64,000 nt of DNA from Archivesica marissinica (Eukaryota; Mollusca; Bivalvia; Venerida; Vesicomyidae), in assembly GCA_014843695.1 (NCBI GenBank), contig CM026386.1, forward strand, positions 85,154,850 to 85,218,849, written 5' to 3'. Each line of letters begins with the position of its first letter. The first letter of the stretch is position 1. Positions 13,901 to 23,619 of this stretch are shown one piece after another. The translations under genes were made by a program, and so were the position numbers. The notes beneath the pieces were generated by a model that saw nothing but the letters and a program-made list of their open reading frames with translations, was not told the DNA's origin and did no database searches.

Positions 13901-15345
13901 CGATGAACTCGGCGATATGCTAGATGACGAATATGACACAGAGGTACTGCCCGATGAACTTCCCGACATGCTAGATGACGAACTCGACAAAGAGGCACTG
14001 CTCGATGAACTCGGCGATATGGTATATGACGAATCCGACACAGATGCACTGGTTGATGAACTTCCCGACATGCTAGATGACGAACTCGACAAAGAGGCAC
14101 TGCTCGATGAACTCGGCGATATGGTATATGACGAATCCGACACAGATGCACTGGTTGATGAACTCGGTGACATGCTAGAAGAGGAATCCGACAGAATGGC
14201 ACTGCTTGATGAACTCAGCGACATGCTAGGTGACGAATCCGACACAGAGGCACTGCTTGATGAACTCGGCGACATGCTAGACGTTGAATACGACACAGAT
14301 GCACTGCTCGATGAACTTGCCGACATGCTATATGACGAATCCGACACAGAGGCACTGCTCGAAGATCTTGTCGACATGCTAGATGACGAATATGACACAG
14401 AGGCACTGTCCGATGAACTTCCCGACATGCTAGATGACGAACCCGACAAAGAGGCACTGCTCGATGAACTCGGCGATATGCTAGATGACGAATCCGACAC
14501 AGAGGCACTGTTAGATGAACTCGTTGACATGCTAGATGAGGAATCCGACACAGGAGCACTGCTCGATGAACTCGGCAATATGCTAGATGATGAATCCGAC
14601 ATTGAGGCACTGTTCGATGAACTCGTCGACATGCTCGATGAGGAATCCGACACCGAGGCACTGCTTGATGAACTCGGTGACATGCTAGATGAGGAATCCG
14701 ACACAGAGGCACTGCTTGATGAACTCGGCGACATGCTAGATGAGGAATCCGACGCAGAGGCACTGCTTGATGAACTCGGCGACATGCTAGATGAGGAATC
14801 CGACACAGAGGCACTGCTCGATGAACTCGGCGACATGCTAGATGAGGAATCCGAAACAGAGGCACTGCTTGATGAACTCGGCGACATGCTAGATGAGGAA
14901 TCCGACACAGGAGCACTGCTCGATGAACTCGGCGATATGCTAGATGATGAATCCGACACCGAGGCACTGCTTGATGAACTCGGTGACATGCTAGATGAGG
15001 AATCCGACACAGAGGCACTGCTTGATGAACTCGGCGACATGCTAGATGAGGAATCCGACGCAGAGGCACTGCTTGATGAACTCGGCGACATGCTAGATGA
15101 GGAATCCGACACAGAGGCACTGCTCGATGAACTCGGCGACATGCTAGATGAGGAATCCGAAACAGAGGCACTGCTTGATGAACTCGGCGACATGCTAGAT
15201 GAGGAATCCGACACAGAGGCACTGCTCGATGAACTCGGTGACATGCTAGATGAGGAATCCGAAACAGAGGCACTGATTGATGAACTCGGCGACATGCTCG
15301 ATGAGGAATACGACACAGAGCTGCTCGATGAAGTCGTTACACAAT
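4921..15345 (-). CDS. Giant serine-rich repeat exon (about 204 x 17 residues) of a secreted sushi-domain protein
   Basis: One exon of 10,425 nt (3,474 whole codons plus split codons, phase 1 at both ends) with no stop. The acceptor is TTTCTTTGCAG before 15345; the donor is GTGAGT at 4920-4915. It starts with Cys-Val-Thr-Thr, then about 204 tandem copies of a 51-bp unit encoding variants of SSSSMSPSSSSSASVSD, and ends with a non-repetitive Ser/Thr tail of about 45 residues reaching Ala-Pro-Pro. Ser positions are nearly invariant although the unit mixes TCN and AGY codons. Variation sits at the Met/Leu/Ile, Pro/Ala/Leu/Gly/Thr, Val/Leu and Asp/Gly/Tyr/Asn positions. The region is low-complexity and extracellular by context, and suited to dense O-glycosylation or phosphorylation as in mucins, sericins or biomineral phosphoproteins. 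That role is inference. The family is not one I recognise by name. Confidence 0.8.
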
Positions 15346-15359
15346 CTGCAAAGAAATAA

Positions 15360-16780
15360 TTAAATTGTACGTACATCTGAATGGCACGTATGGATATGTT
15401 TAGGTTATTTCATAAACAAGCTTTGATATACTACCCACTAGATGAAAAAATGCAAATATTAAAGCAACTATATAATTCAGATAAGCATATATTATTATTT
15501 ATGATTAGTTTAGATTGAATCCTGTTTCAGATTGCGTGTATTTATGCATGGCATATTGGTTTGTTATTATGTCCCAATGCCTGATACATATGCTTTTTCA
15601 AGCATAGACCAAATGCATTGGTTGTTTATATGCCACTATTATAGGAATAGGAGAGTGTTCAAACAACAGATCAATATCAATAATGTCCATATATGTCATA
15701 TATTCAACTTTTCTGGAATAGTATTCGGATATTCGGACGTCCGAGCGAATATTCGAATATTCTTTGCCATACCTACATTTTATATTTTACTATGGCTGTG
15801 TACATGACGATGATTGGTGATGTATATATTGATTGATTATATACCGAATGAACAATGACAATCATGCACAGTATCATTCCAAAGCCTGGTATATATGCTG
15901 TTCCAAGCATGGAAACAATTATTTGGTTGTTTATAGGAATGGAAAAGTAAGATATCAATACCAATAATTTTCCAATATGTCACATATTCAGGTAGTTAAA
16001 AAAATGTTTGTCCACAAAATGAATGATGTGACACCAGAGGAAGTGAAGACTGAGCGTTTAACTGTCTGGCAAAGGTGTGACACCCTTGTTCAGGAATCAG
16101 CTCCACGTAGAACAAGACCAAAACACTTAGTGCAATATACAATGGAATGTTCCAATGACATTGGATAAGTCAAAAGCCGACCGAGAACTTTTAAGAAGGT
16201 TGCTGCAGATAGTGACCCCATTCTACAGCATGAACTTGAACTGTATCACTAGCACTTGCTGGAACAAATCACATTTTACTTAACACAATTTATTTTATCT
16301 AGAATGTAATTCAGAGCAGTGAGATGAAACATACATCCTCACTGATGTACTTGTCAATGTATGGTAGTTGAAAAAAGGTCCACGTAATAATATTTATATC
16401 GATCTTAAGCATAGTTGACCTCTCCGAAGCAATCATTGTTCGTACCTCGGTAACAATAACATGGTCATTTGTTCACTAATACTTCCCTTAATAGTATATA
16501 CATTGTACATTGTATATTTAGTCTCTAGGAATCAATCGTGAAAAAAAGATTTCTTTTAAATTAAAATACTGTATTTTAATTATATATGTTAATGCTAAAT
16601 GGAGGTGCCGTGTACAGTGACTTTTGATCATTGTGGGCCTTAAAATATATTAATATATCAATTTCTGGAGATTTCATCTTGTTGAGGACATTGTGCTCTT
16701 CATTTTGAGTGATTATGTATTACACTATGATGAATACTTACCGTTTGATATAACGGTTGTAGACTATATCATAAGCTACA
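15360..16780. other. Intron sequence with a diverged duplicated segment
   Basis: AT-rich intron of the sushi gene. Sequence near 15575-15712 recurs diverged at 15884-15992 (shared features: GCCTG(A/G)TA-ATATGCT, CCAAGCAT, TTGGTTGTTTATA, ATATCAATA), so a segment of about 310 bp was tandemly duplicated. A palindromic patch lies at 15725-15765. Confidence 0.5.
15977..16165 (+). pseudogene. Unrecognised open frame, possibly a decayed transposon or exon
   Basis: An open frame containing MNDVTPEEVKTERLTVWQRC and PRRTRPKHLV, followed after a stop by further coding-like sequence in the same frame (KSRPRTFKKVAADSDP). It lies antisense within the large intron of the sushi gene. The composition is protein-like, but I do not recognise the family. 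It may be an old mobile-element protein. Function unknown. Confidence 0.25.
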
Positions 16781-16789
16781 GTTAAATTA

Positions 16790-18836
16790 ATTGGTGTATC
16801 TATCTGAAGATGCATTAAGGATTGGTGTATCTGTCTGAAGATGCATTAAGGATTGGTGTATCTGTCTGAAGATGCATGAAGGATTGGTGTATCTGTATGA
16901 AGATGCAGTAAGGATTGGTGTATCTGCCTGGTGATGCATTAAGGATTGGTGTATCTGTCTGAAGATGCATTAAGGAGTGGAGTATCTGTCTGGTGATGCA
17001 TTAAGGATTGGTGTATCTGTCTGAAGATGCATTGAGGATTGGTGTATCTGTCTGAAGATGTATTAAGGATTGGTGTATCTGTCTGAAGATGTATTAAGGA
17101 TTGGTGTATCTGTCCGAAGATGTATTAATGGTTGGTGTATCTGTCTGAAGATGTATTACGGATTGGTGTATCAGTTCGAAGATATATGAAGGATTGGTGT
17201 ATCTGTCTGAAGATGTATTAATGGTTGGTGTATCTGTCTACAGATGCACTAAGGATTGGTGTATCTGTCTACAGGTGCACTAAGGATTGGTGTATCTGTC
17301 TACAGATGCACTAAGGATTGGTGTATCTGTCTACAGATGCACTAAGGATTGGTGTATCTGTCTACATATGCACTAAGGATTGGTGTATCTGTCTACAGAT
17401 GCACTAAGGATTGGTGTGTCTGTCTGAAGATGTATTAATGGTTGGTGTATCTGTCTACAGATGCACTAAGGATTGATGTGTCTGTCTGAAGATGCATTAA
17501 TGGTTGGTGTATCTGTCTACAGATGCACTAAGGATTGGTGTGTCTGTCTGAAGATGTATTAATGGTTGGTGTATCTGTCTACAGATGCACTAAGGATTGG
17601 TGTATCTGTCTACAGATGCACTAAGGATTGGTGTATCTGTCTACAGATGCACTAAGGATTGATGTGTCTGTCTGAAGATGTATGAAGGATTGGTGTATCT
17701 GTCTACAGATGCACTAAGGATTGATGTGTTTGTCTGAAGATGCATGAAGGATTGGTGTATCTGTCTACAGATGCACTAAGGATTGATGTGTCTGTCTGAA
17801 GATGTATGAAGGATTGGTATATCTGTCTACAGATGCACTAAGGATTGATGTGTCTGTCTGAAGATGCATGAAGGATTGGTGTATCTGTCTACAGATGCAC
17901 TAAGGATTGATGTGTCTGTCTGAAGATGCATGAAGGATTGGTGTATCTGTCTACAGATGCACTAAGGATTGGGTGTGTCTGTCTGAAGATGCATTAAGGA
18001 TTGGTGTGTCTGTCTGAAGATGCAGTAAGGATTGGTGTGTCTGTCTGAAGATGCATTAAGGATTGGTGTGTCTGTCTGAAGATGCAGTAAGGATTGGTGT
18101 GTCTGTCTGAAGATGCATTAAGGATTGGTGTGTCTGTCTGAAGATGCAGTAAGGATTGGTGTGTCTGTCTGAAGATGCAGTAAGGATTGGTGTGTCTGTC
18201 TGAAGATGCAGTAAGGATTGGTGTGTCTGTCTGAAGATGCAGTAAGGATTGGTGTGTCTGTCTGAAGATGCAGTAAGGATTGGTGTGTCTGTCTGAAGAT
18301 GCATGAAGGATTGGTGTGTCTGTCTGAAGATGCAGTAAGGATTGGTGTGTCTGCCTGGTGATGCAGTAAGGATTGGTGTATCTGTCTACAGATGCATGAA
18401 GGATTGGTGTATCTGTCTACAGATGCAGTAAGGATTGGTGTATCTGCCTGGTGATGCAGTAAGGATTGGTGTATCTGTCTACAGATGCATGAAGGATTGG
18501 TGTATCTGTCTACAGATGCAGTAAGGATTGGTGTATCTGCCTGGTGATGCAGTAAGGATTGGTGTATCTGTCTACAGATGCATGAAGGATTGGTGTATCT
18601 GTCTACAGATGCAGTAAGGATTGGTGTATCTGCCTGGTGATGCAGTAAGGATTGGTGTATCTGTCTACAGATGCATGAAGGATTGGTGTATCTGCCTGGT
18701 GATGCAGTAAGGATTGGTGTATCTGTCTACAGATGCATGAAGGATTGGTGTATCTGTCTACAGATGCAGTAAGGATTGGTGTATCTGTCTACAGATGCAG
18801 TAAGGATTGGTGTATCTGCCTGGTGATGCATTAATG
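16790..18836. repeat. 31-bp minisatellite, about 66 copies, with higher-order structure
   Basis: Unit core GGATTGGTGTATCTGTCT, followed by GAAGATGCATTAA or ACAGATGCACTAA. Three unit types (GAAGATG, ACAGATG, GCCTGGTGATG) are ordered: mixed at the left, a 62-bp dimer pattern at about 17640-17960, a homogeneous block at about 17990-18345, and a 93-bp trimer pattern at about 18360-18720. It sits in the intron after the signal-peptide exon. Confidence 0.95.
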
Positions 18837-19104
18837 ATTGTGAATCATAATTATGCTTATGTTTTGTAACTTTCTTCCATATATTGAAAGGCTGATTCAC
18901 TCGCAATGGTGGCACGTGTATGTCATTGGTTAAACTAAATGTTGTTTTAAATGTCTTATGCTTTGGCTATAAGAAATAATATGGTGTGATCAAATATCAC
19001 TTTGGGAGATATAAAATTAGTATTTATTTGACAGTAAAAGCTCAGAGTTGCCTTAAATGTTACTCATTCGTCGACATTAACAAGTCTTATAATTGTTTAC
19101 TCAC

Positions 19105-19185
19105 TCATCAAAGTTAGAATTGTGAAACACACAATGAGAACGAGACACCGTCGCTTCTGACCCATTGCGGTTATCCGGTCACCCC
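19105..19185 (-). CDS. Signal-peptide exon of the serine-rich sushi protein
   Basis: This exon holds 20 nt of 5' UTR, a start codon at 19165-19163, 20 codons, and the first base of a split codon. The peptide is MGQKRRCLVLIVCFTILTLM: a basic start followed by a hydrophobic core, a typical secretory signal. The acceptor is a T-rich tract ending TTTGCAG before 19185, and the donor is GTGAGT at 19104-19099, giving phase 1. The ATG has G at -3 and G at +4. The next phase-1 acceptor in the same orientation is at 15345, the serine-rich exon, so direct splicing is possible and would give Asn at the junction. The short ORF was recognised from splice sites, hydrophobicity and phase. A further 5' UTR exon is expected at higher coordinates. 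An extra coding exon between 19105 and 15345 cannot be excluded. Confidence 0.7.
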
Positions 19186-19403
19186 CTGCAAATAAAACAA
19201 AGGTATACCATTAATATACAAATAACGCATACACACATCGTTTGTCGATCGGTGGTGTTGTTTACTATTGCCAAGCAATTCCTAATTAGTGAAAATAGAT
19301 AACATATATAGCACGTTTTAACAACATAACTCTCGAGATATCCACCGCCATGGGTAAGCGAGTTGAGGCGGCGGACTAACTATTCTAAGAGCACAATCGT
19401 AAC

Positions 19404-19917
19404 ATCTACAGCTGGGCGTAAACTCCGAGCCTCACACATCTACAGCTGGGCGTAAACTTCGAGCCTCACACATCTACAGCTGGGCGTAAACTTCGAGCCT
19501 CACACATCTACAGCTGGGCGTAAACTTCGAGCCTCACACATCTACAGCTGGGCGTAAACTTCGAGCCTCACACATCTACAGATGGGCGTAAACTTCGAGC
19601 CTCACACATCTACAGCTGGGCGTAAACTTCGAGCCTCACACATCTACAGCTGGGCGTAAACTTCGAGCCTCACACATCTACAGCTGGGCGTAAACTTCGA
19701 GCCTCACACATCTACAGCTGGGCGTAAACTTCGAGCCTCACACATCTACAGCTGGGCGTAAACTTCGAGCCTCACACATCTACAGTTGGGCGTAACCTTC
19801 GAGCCTCACACATCTACAGCTGGGCGTAACCTTCGAGCCTCACACATCTACAGCTGGGCGTAAACTTCGACCCTCACACATCTACAGCTGGGCGTAAGCT
19901 TCGAGCCTCACACATCT
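19404..19917. repeat. 34-bp minisatellite inside a SINE, about 15 copies
   Basis: Near-identical 34-bp units: CATCTACAGCTGGGCGTAAA then CTTCGAGCCTCACA. The reverse complement carries GAGGCTCGAAGTTTACGCC, which is the B-box region of the surrounding SINE family C (compare GGTCCGGAGTTTGACGCCCG at about 36184). The repeats are very uniform, so the expansion is recent. Confidence 0.9.
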
Positions 19918-19953
19918 GAAGCGAACGCGTTGTAGCGCATTCGCTTCAGATGT
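19912..19953. repeat. Perfect 14-bp inverted repeat from two SINE heads
   Basis: ACATCTGAAGCGAA (19912-19925) is followed after 14 nt by its exact reverse complement (19940-19953). Both arms match the SINE family C head, so two heads meet in opposite orientation. Confidence 0.85.
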
Positions 19954-20058
19954 AAACATATGTGATCTTTGGTCGATGGTTGAAGATGAAAATTGTAATC
20001 TTTTTCGCACAAGCATATTTAAATCTATATATAAATAAGTAATTACGGGTGACGGTGT

Positions 20059-20285
20059 TTGTGTTTTACGTTTATTTATCGTCGCTACCGGTTGCCCATA
20101 TGAGCGACGCCTCCTGGAGAGAGTAATCATTTTAGATTTTTGGAGGATAGTGTAATGATAGTCAGAGACCATTCCAGAGGTTCCTCTGGTTCGCTTACGT
20201 GCATGGCGTAAAGCACCGACACGAGACTTCGGTTTAAAGTCCCAACTGTACGACTGTTAATTGTATTAAGGTCAGACGGGGTGTC
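20059..20285 (-). mobile_element. SINE family B copy
   Basis: Minus-strand copy with 3' end CGGTAGCGACGATAAATAAA, body CACTATCCTCCAAAAATCTA, and the GGGACTTTAAACCGAAGTCT segment. The tRNA-like head is truncated near GTCTGACC. An inverted copy lies 430 bp to the right. Confidence 0.8.
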
Positions 20286-20711
20286 GGTCTGAGGTCATTT
20301 GAATATATGTCCGCTGCAATCTTTTTAGTGGCGTCACATCTGTGTGCGTATCTAAAATTGGACACCACTGGAAAACCAGTAAAATAACTGTTATACCAAG
20401 GCCCTTAAATAATTGCCCTTAATTGTGTGGCAATGAAAAGTATAATTATGCGAACACATTTATGCATGATTTAGCTACAGTACAATCATGCTATTTGAGG
20501 TAAGTATAATATTTAATTAAGCCGAGCAGGACTTTATTTAAAAGTGAGAAAAGCGATACAGCTACAGCTATCGTACTGATTGTGAAAACGTTCGAAGTGA
20601 TACAAGATATTGTATCCCACTAAACAATACATGTATTTGTGGTGGCTGTATGATGTGCATATAATAAACACCCACTCCATTCATACTAATGTAACAGTGT
20701 GAACTCGTAAT

Positions 20712-20922
20712 ACAATTAACAGTCTTTTAGATGGGACGTTAAACCGAGGTCTCGTATCGGTGCTTTACACCGTGCACGAAAATGAACCAGAGGAGACTCT
20801 GGAGTGGGTTTCTGTCTGTATGATTGCACTATCCTCCAAAATCTAAAATGACTAATATCTTCAGGAGGCGTCGCTCATATGGGGAACCGGTAGCGACGAT
20901 AAATAAACGTAAAACACACACA
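20712..20922 (+). mobile_element. SINE family B copy
   Basis: Plus-strand copy lacking the tRNA-like head. It retains ATTAACAGTC, GGGACGTTAAACCGAGGTCT, GATTGCACTATCCTCCAAAA, and the 3' end GCGTCGCTCATATGGGGAAC to GTAAAACACACA. Confidence 0.8.
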
Positions 20923-21028
20923 TTAAAACGTGAAATTATGCAGCTACCGAATTAATGTAAGACACTTTAGAACATTATACAATGTTTGTATTATGCTTAA
21001 TTAGGTTAACTAGGTTCAACTTTATTAA

Positions 21029-21261
21029 CCCGTTCCCTCATAGAAGCGCCTCTGGACGCCATTACCAATACAAAATACATTTGACAATGAAGTAGCCAAA
21101 CCAATGTTCATAATAAAGGCCAGAATCCCATGTAGTCCCAGTAATATCTATGGAGGTGGGATAGATATGGCGACTACTTATCCTCTACATGATAGCTAAA
21201 TGGCTGTCGTTTGTATGGAGATATAATGGTATATTAACCTAGATCTCTATGAAGGAAAGGG
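21029..21261. mobile_element. piggyBac-type MITE (233 bp) with TTAA target duplication
   Basis: Terminal inverted repeats CCCGTTCCCTCATAGA (left) and CCCTTTCCTTCATAGA (right, reverse complement) match at 14 of 16 positions and are flanked by TTAA at 21025-21028 and 21262-21265. TTAA duplication and CCY termini are the signature of piggyBac-group elements. There is no transposase, so it is non-autonomous. Confidence 0.75.
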
Positions 21262-21269
21262 TTAATACT

Positions 21270-21990
21270 ACCACAAGAACACAGTTCTCTTGTTCTTCCA
21301 ATTTCCGAAATAATATCGACACTATCAAGACTGTTCCTACATTGTTTTCCAGCAAACATTTATCATGAAGCCAACGTTGAGATGCAGCAAGGCCTCGGTA
21401 TTATTAACTAGCTCGAGAAAATACAAACACAACCAACCACAGGTGCATATACTAGTACGAACGATGACTACAGCTAAGTGGGGATAATCTGACTGATCAA
21501 ATACTGGCAAGTGTCATGTATGCTTTTAAGATCTGTCTCCCTTAGTCAATGCTGAAATCGAAGTAGGAGAAAGAAGAACAACTATGGGACATTAATTGAA
21601 GCAACTGTCGGATTAAGCTGTAGCTATTTGTTCAGGAAAGAAGTTAATGTTCAGTATGCCCCCATTGAATAAATGATACGCATAATTATATCCATGTAAA
21701 TAAGGTAGCAAGCAATGCAGTGGTCAAATGTAAACACCTAATTTGCTTGGATAGGATATTATTGTATTCCATTTTGAATTTCAAAATGGCTTTACCTGCC
21801 GATTGACACAAATTTATAATTATTGTTCTTTCTTAATTATTTACTATAATTATAATAAAAATGTACTAGTTGGGTCAATAAATAACTGTTAATACTATAC
21901 AAGTCTTAATAGCGGATAAATCTTTAACACAATGTTCAGATTGATGGGAGTTAAGGGATTGTTGAGGACATGAAAAGGGACTTATTAGCT
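21270..21990. other. No gene seen
   Basis: AT-rich intergenic sequence. Neither strand shows a convincing exon, domain or repeat. Confidence 0.4.
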
Positions 21991-21999
21991 GTCAGTTCA

Positions 22000-22245
22000 T
22001 TGCATTGGTTAGCGTGCTCCCTTCGCACCAATGCGACCCGGGTTCGATCCTCAGATCAGGAAGTATGTGAGATGGTATGATGGTCGCCAGATCGGACAGG
22101 TGAGTTTTCTCCGGGTACTCCGGTTTCCATCCACACGAATGACCACATTTATGCTTTCATCCGCGCCAACGAGACTGATTAATGTAAGTTGTTAAAACTT
22201 GCTTCGCAATCGTTGTAAAATAAATCAAATTTAACCACTTAAAGT
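22000..22245 (+). mobile_element. tRNA-derived SINE sharing the family C tail
   Basis: A tRNA-like head with A-box-like TTGGTTAGCGTGCTCC and a near-perfect B-box GGGTTCGATCCTC is followed by TCTCCGGGTACTCCGG and then the tail GAGACTGATTAATGTAAGTT ... ACTTGCTTCGCAATCG ... AAATAAATC. The tail is the one found on SINE families C and D, so the head is a different module. Confidence 0.75.
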
Positions 22246-22344
22246 AACATTTTAGTATATTCGTTAAATCCGGACAGTTATCGCTTTAGTAACAACTGTA
22301 CCCTCAGAAATAATTAGCATGTGTGCGACATTCTGAGACAGGCT

Positions 22345-22500
22345 GTTATCTCAAATCAAATCAAATCAAATTTATTCACTCAGTGCATCATACATGATAC
22401 AAACATGAGGTATATATACAGTAATACGGTTTTAAACAGCGGTACATAGCAATTCTAATTTACAGAGAGCAAACAGAATATGTTTCGTAAAACGTAACCA
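22345..22500 (-). mobile_element. Probable LINE 3' end
   Basis: A run of (AAATC)n at 22352-22370, read on the minus strand as a (GATTT)n tail, ends a short untranslated-looking segment. Such simple tails are typical of CR1-like and related LINEs. No coding sequence remains. Confidence 0.4.
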
Positions 22501-22504
22501 TCTA

Positions 22505-23600
22505 TTGTTTACACATTATTTAAATAATTTGACTAGATATATTTGTTTTGTCGTATTACAGATTGGTTTGATTTTTTTTTTTCCAGTGCGAACAGTGCAG
22601 ATCATAATCAGACTCTTTTTTTCTGGTAATTGAAATTTCAGACCGTCAAAAAAAAGTGACATCTCTTGTTAAAACACTGACCGTCTATCTTTTGTCCATG
22701 AATAATAGCGTTGGGTGGTTCATTCAAATAATGGTTTTGGAGAAAAGATTAAAATTTAATTGCAACTCTATTTGAATTTTCTATGAAAGGGATATTGATA
22801 TAATGTGTATATTTGAATTGTGTGGCTAATTGTGCGTGCTGCATGCATTTCATGTTGTTTTTTTTGTAGTTTAAGTTAAGATAACACACAAGCTTGGACT
22901 TGCCGTTTCTGCGTGATATTATGAAGGTGTGTAACTTCAGTTCGAATATTATGAAGGGATTGTGAAGGATGTTGTTATATTCTGTTCGTGATTGGATTAT
23001 AAGCGTTGTGAGGTTAGTGTCATCTATATATTGTTCTAATTGTGATGTGATGCTATATATATTGTGAGAAGTTTGTTCTTGTGTTGTTTAACTGTGTATT
23101 CTAATACGTGTGTTTGGATATTTTATTTGACAGGTGCGGCTATTTGACAGATGAAATAATGGATTTGCGGTTGCTTTGCTGTCAGACTGGCTGCTGGTCA
23201 TGTTGTGTCATTGTGTAAGCTGGTAAGTAGTTTAATGTATTTATTGTTTTGAAATTAAGATATTTCAAACTGTTGGATTGATACCTGCTTCGGTATATGG
23301 TCAGTGTATAAAATCTAATGTTGTCCAAACTTGCTGTCCAACCCATTTGTTTTATCAATTTACTAGTAGTACCATTGTATGCATTGTAGTTATTAAATGT
23401 TGTACAATACATGTATGTAATATCAAATGAAATCATTGAGCGCTTAATAAATGTATATTTACTAGTGTGCATACATTTGAGACCACAATAATGACTATGC
23501 GTACGATCTGTTTCTTCCTCTTCATGCATCCTTGCTTCATTTCATTTCATTATTTTTTGCAAGATTGTCACAGATAATGATAATCTGGGTTCCAGTCTGT
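22505..23600. other. No gene seen
   Basis: AT-rich sequence with T-runs and no recognisable feature. A 115-codon open frame on the minus strand (23182-23529) shows no domain or splice context. Confidence 0.35.
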
Positions 23601-23619
23601 CGATTTTTCACTTTTTAAC

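Larger units (their letters stand above)
19329..19960 (-). mobile_element. SINE family C copy expanded by an internal minisatellite
   Basis: Reading on the minus strand, a SINE head (GCGTTCGCTTCAGATG) and body (TTACGATTGTGCTCTTAG) are recognisable by comparison with copies at 24.3-24.5 and 36.1-36.3 kb. Between them the segment around the tRNA B-box is amplified. At the 3' side CTCGAGAG is retained. The head end is duplicated head-to-head (see the inverted repeat at 19912-19953). Confidence 0.65.

Noticed and set aside
4948..15273. Many minus-strand frames with Cys-Arg-Ile-Arg-His-Leu-type repeats
   Set aside because: Out-of-frame readings of the same 51-bp unit, repeatedly interrupted by stops.
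4986..15359. Asp/Glu-rich plus-strand frames of 2,642 and 803 residues
   Set aside because: They are the exact antisense of the Ser-rich exon in the frame where wobble positions coincide, lack splice or domain context, and are broken by a stop at 12912-12914. The minus strand is fully open with good splice sites.
19882..20172. 96-codon minus-strand frame
   Set aside because: It lies across SINE B and SINE C sequence, with no independent coding evidence.
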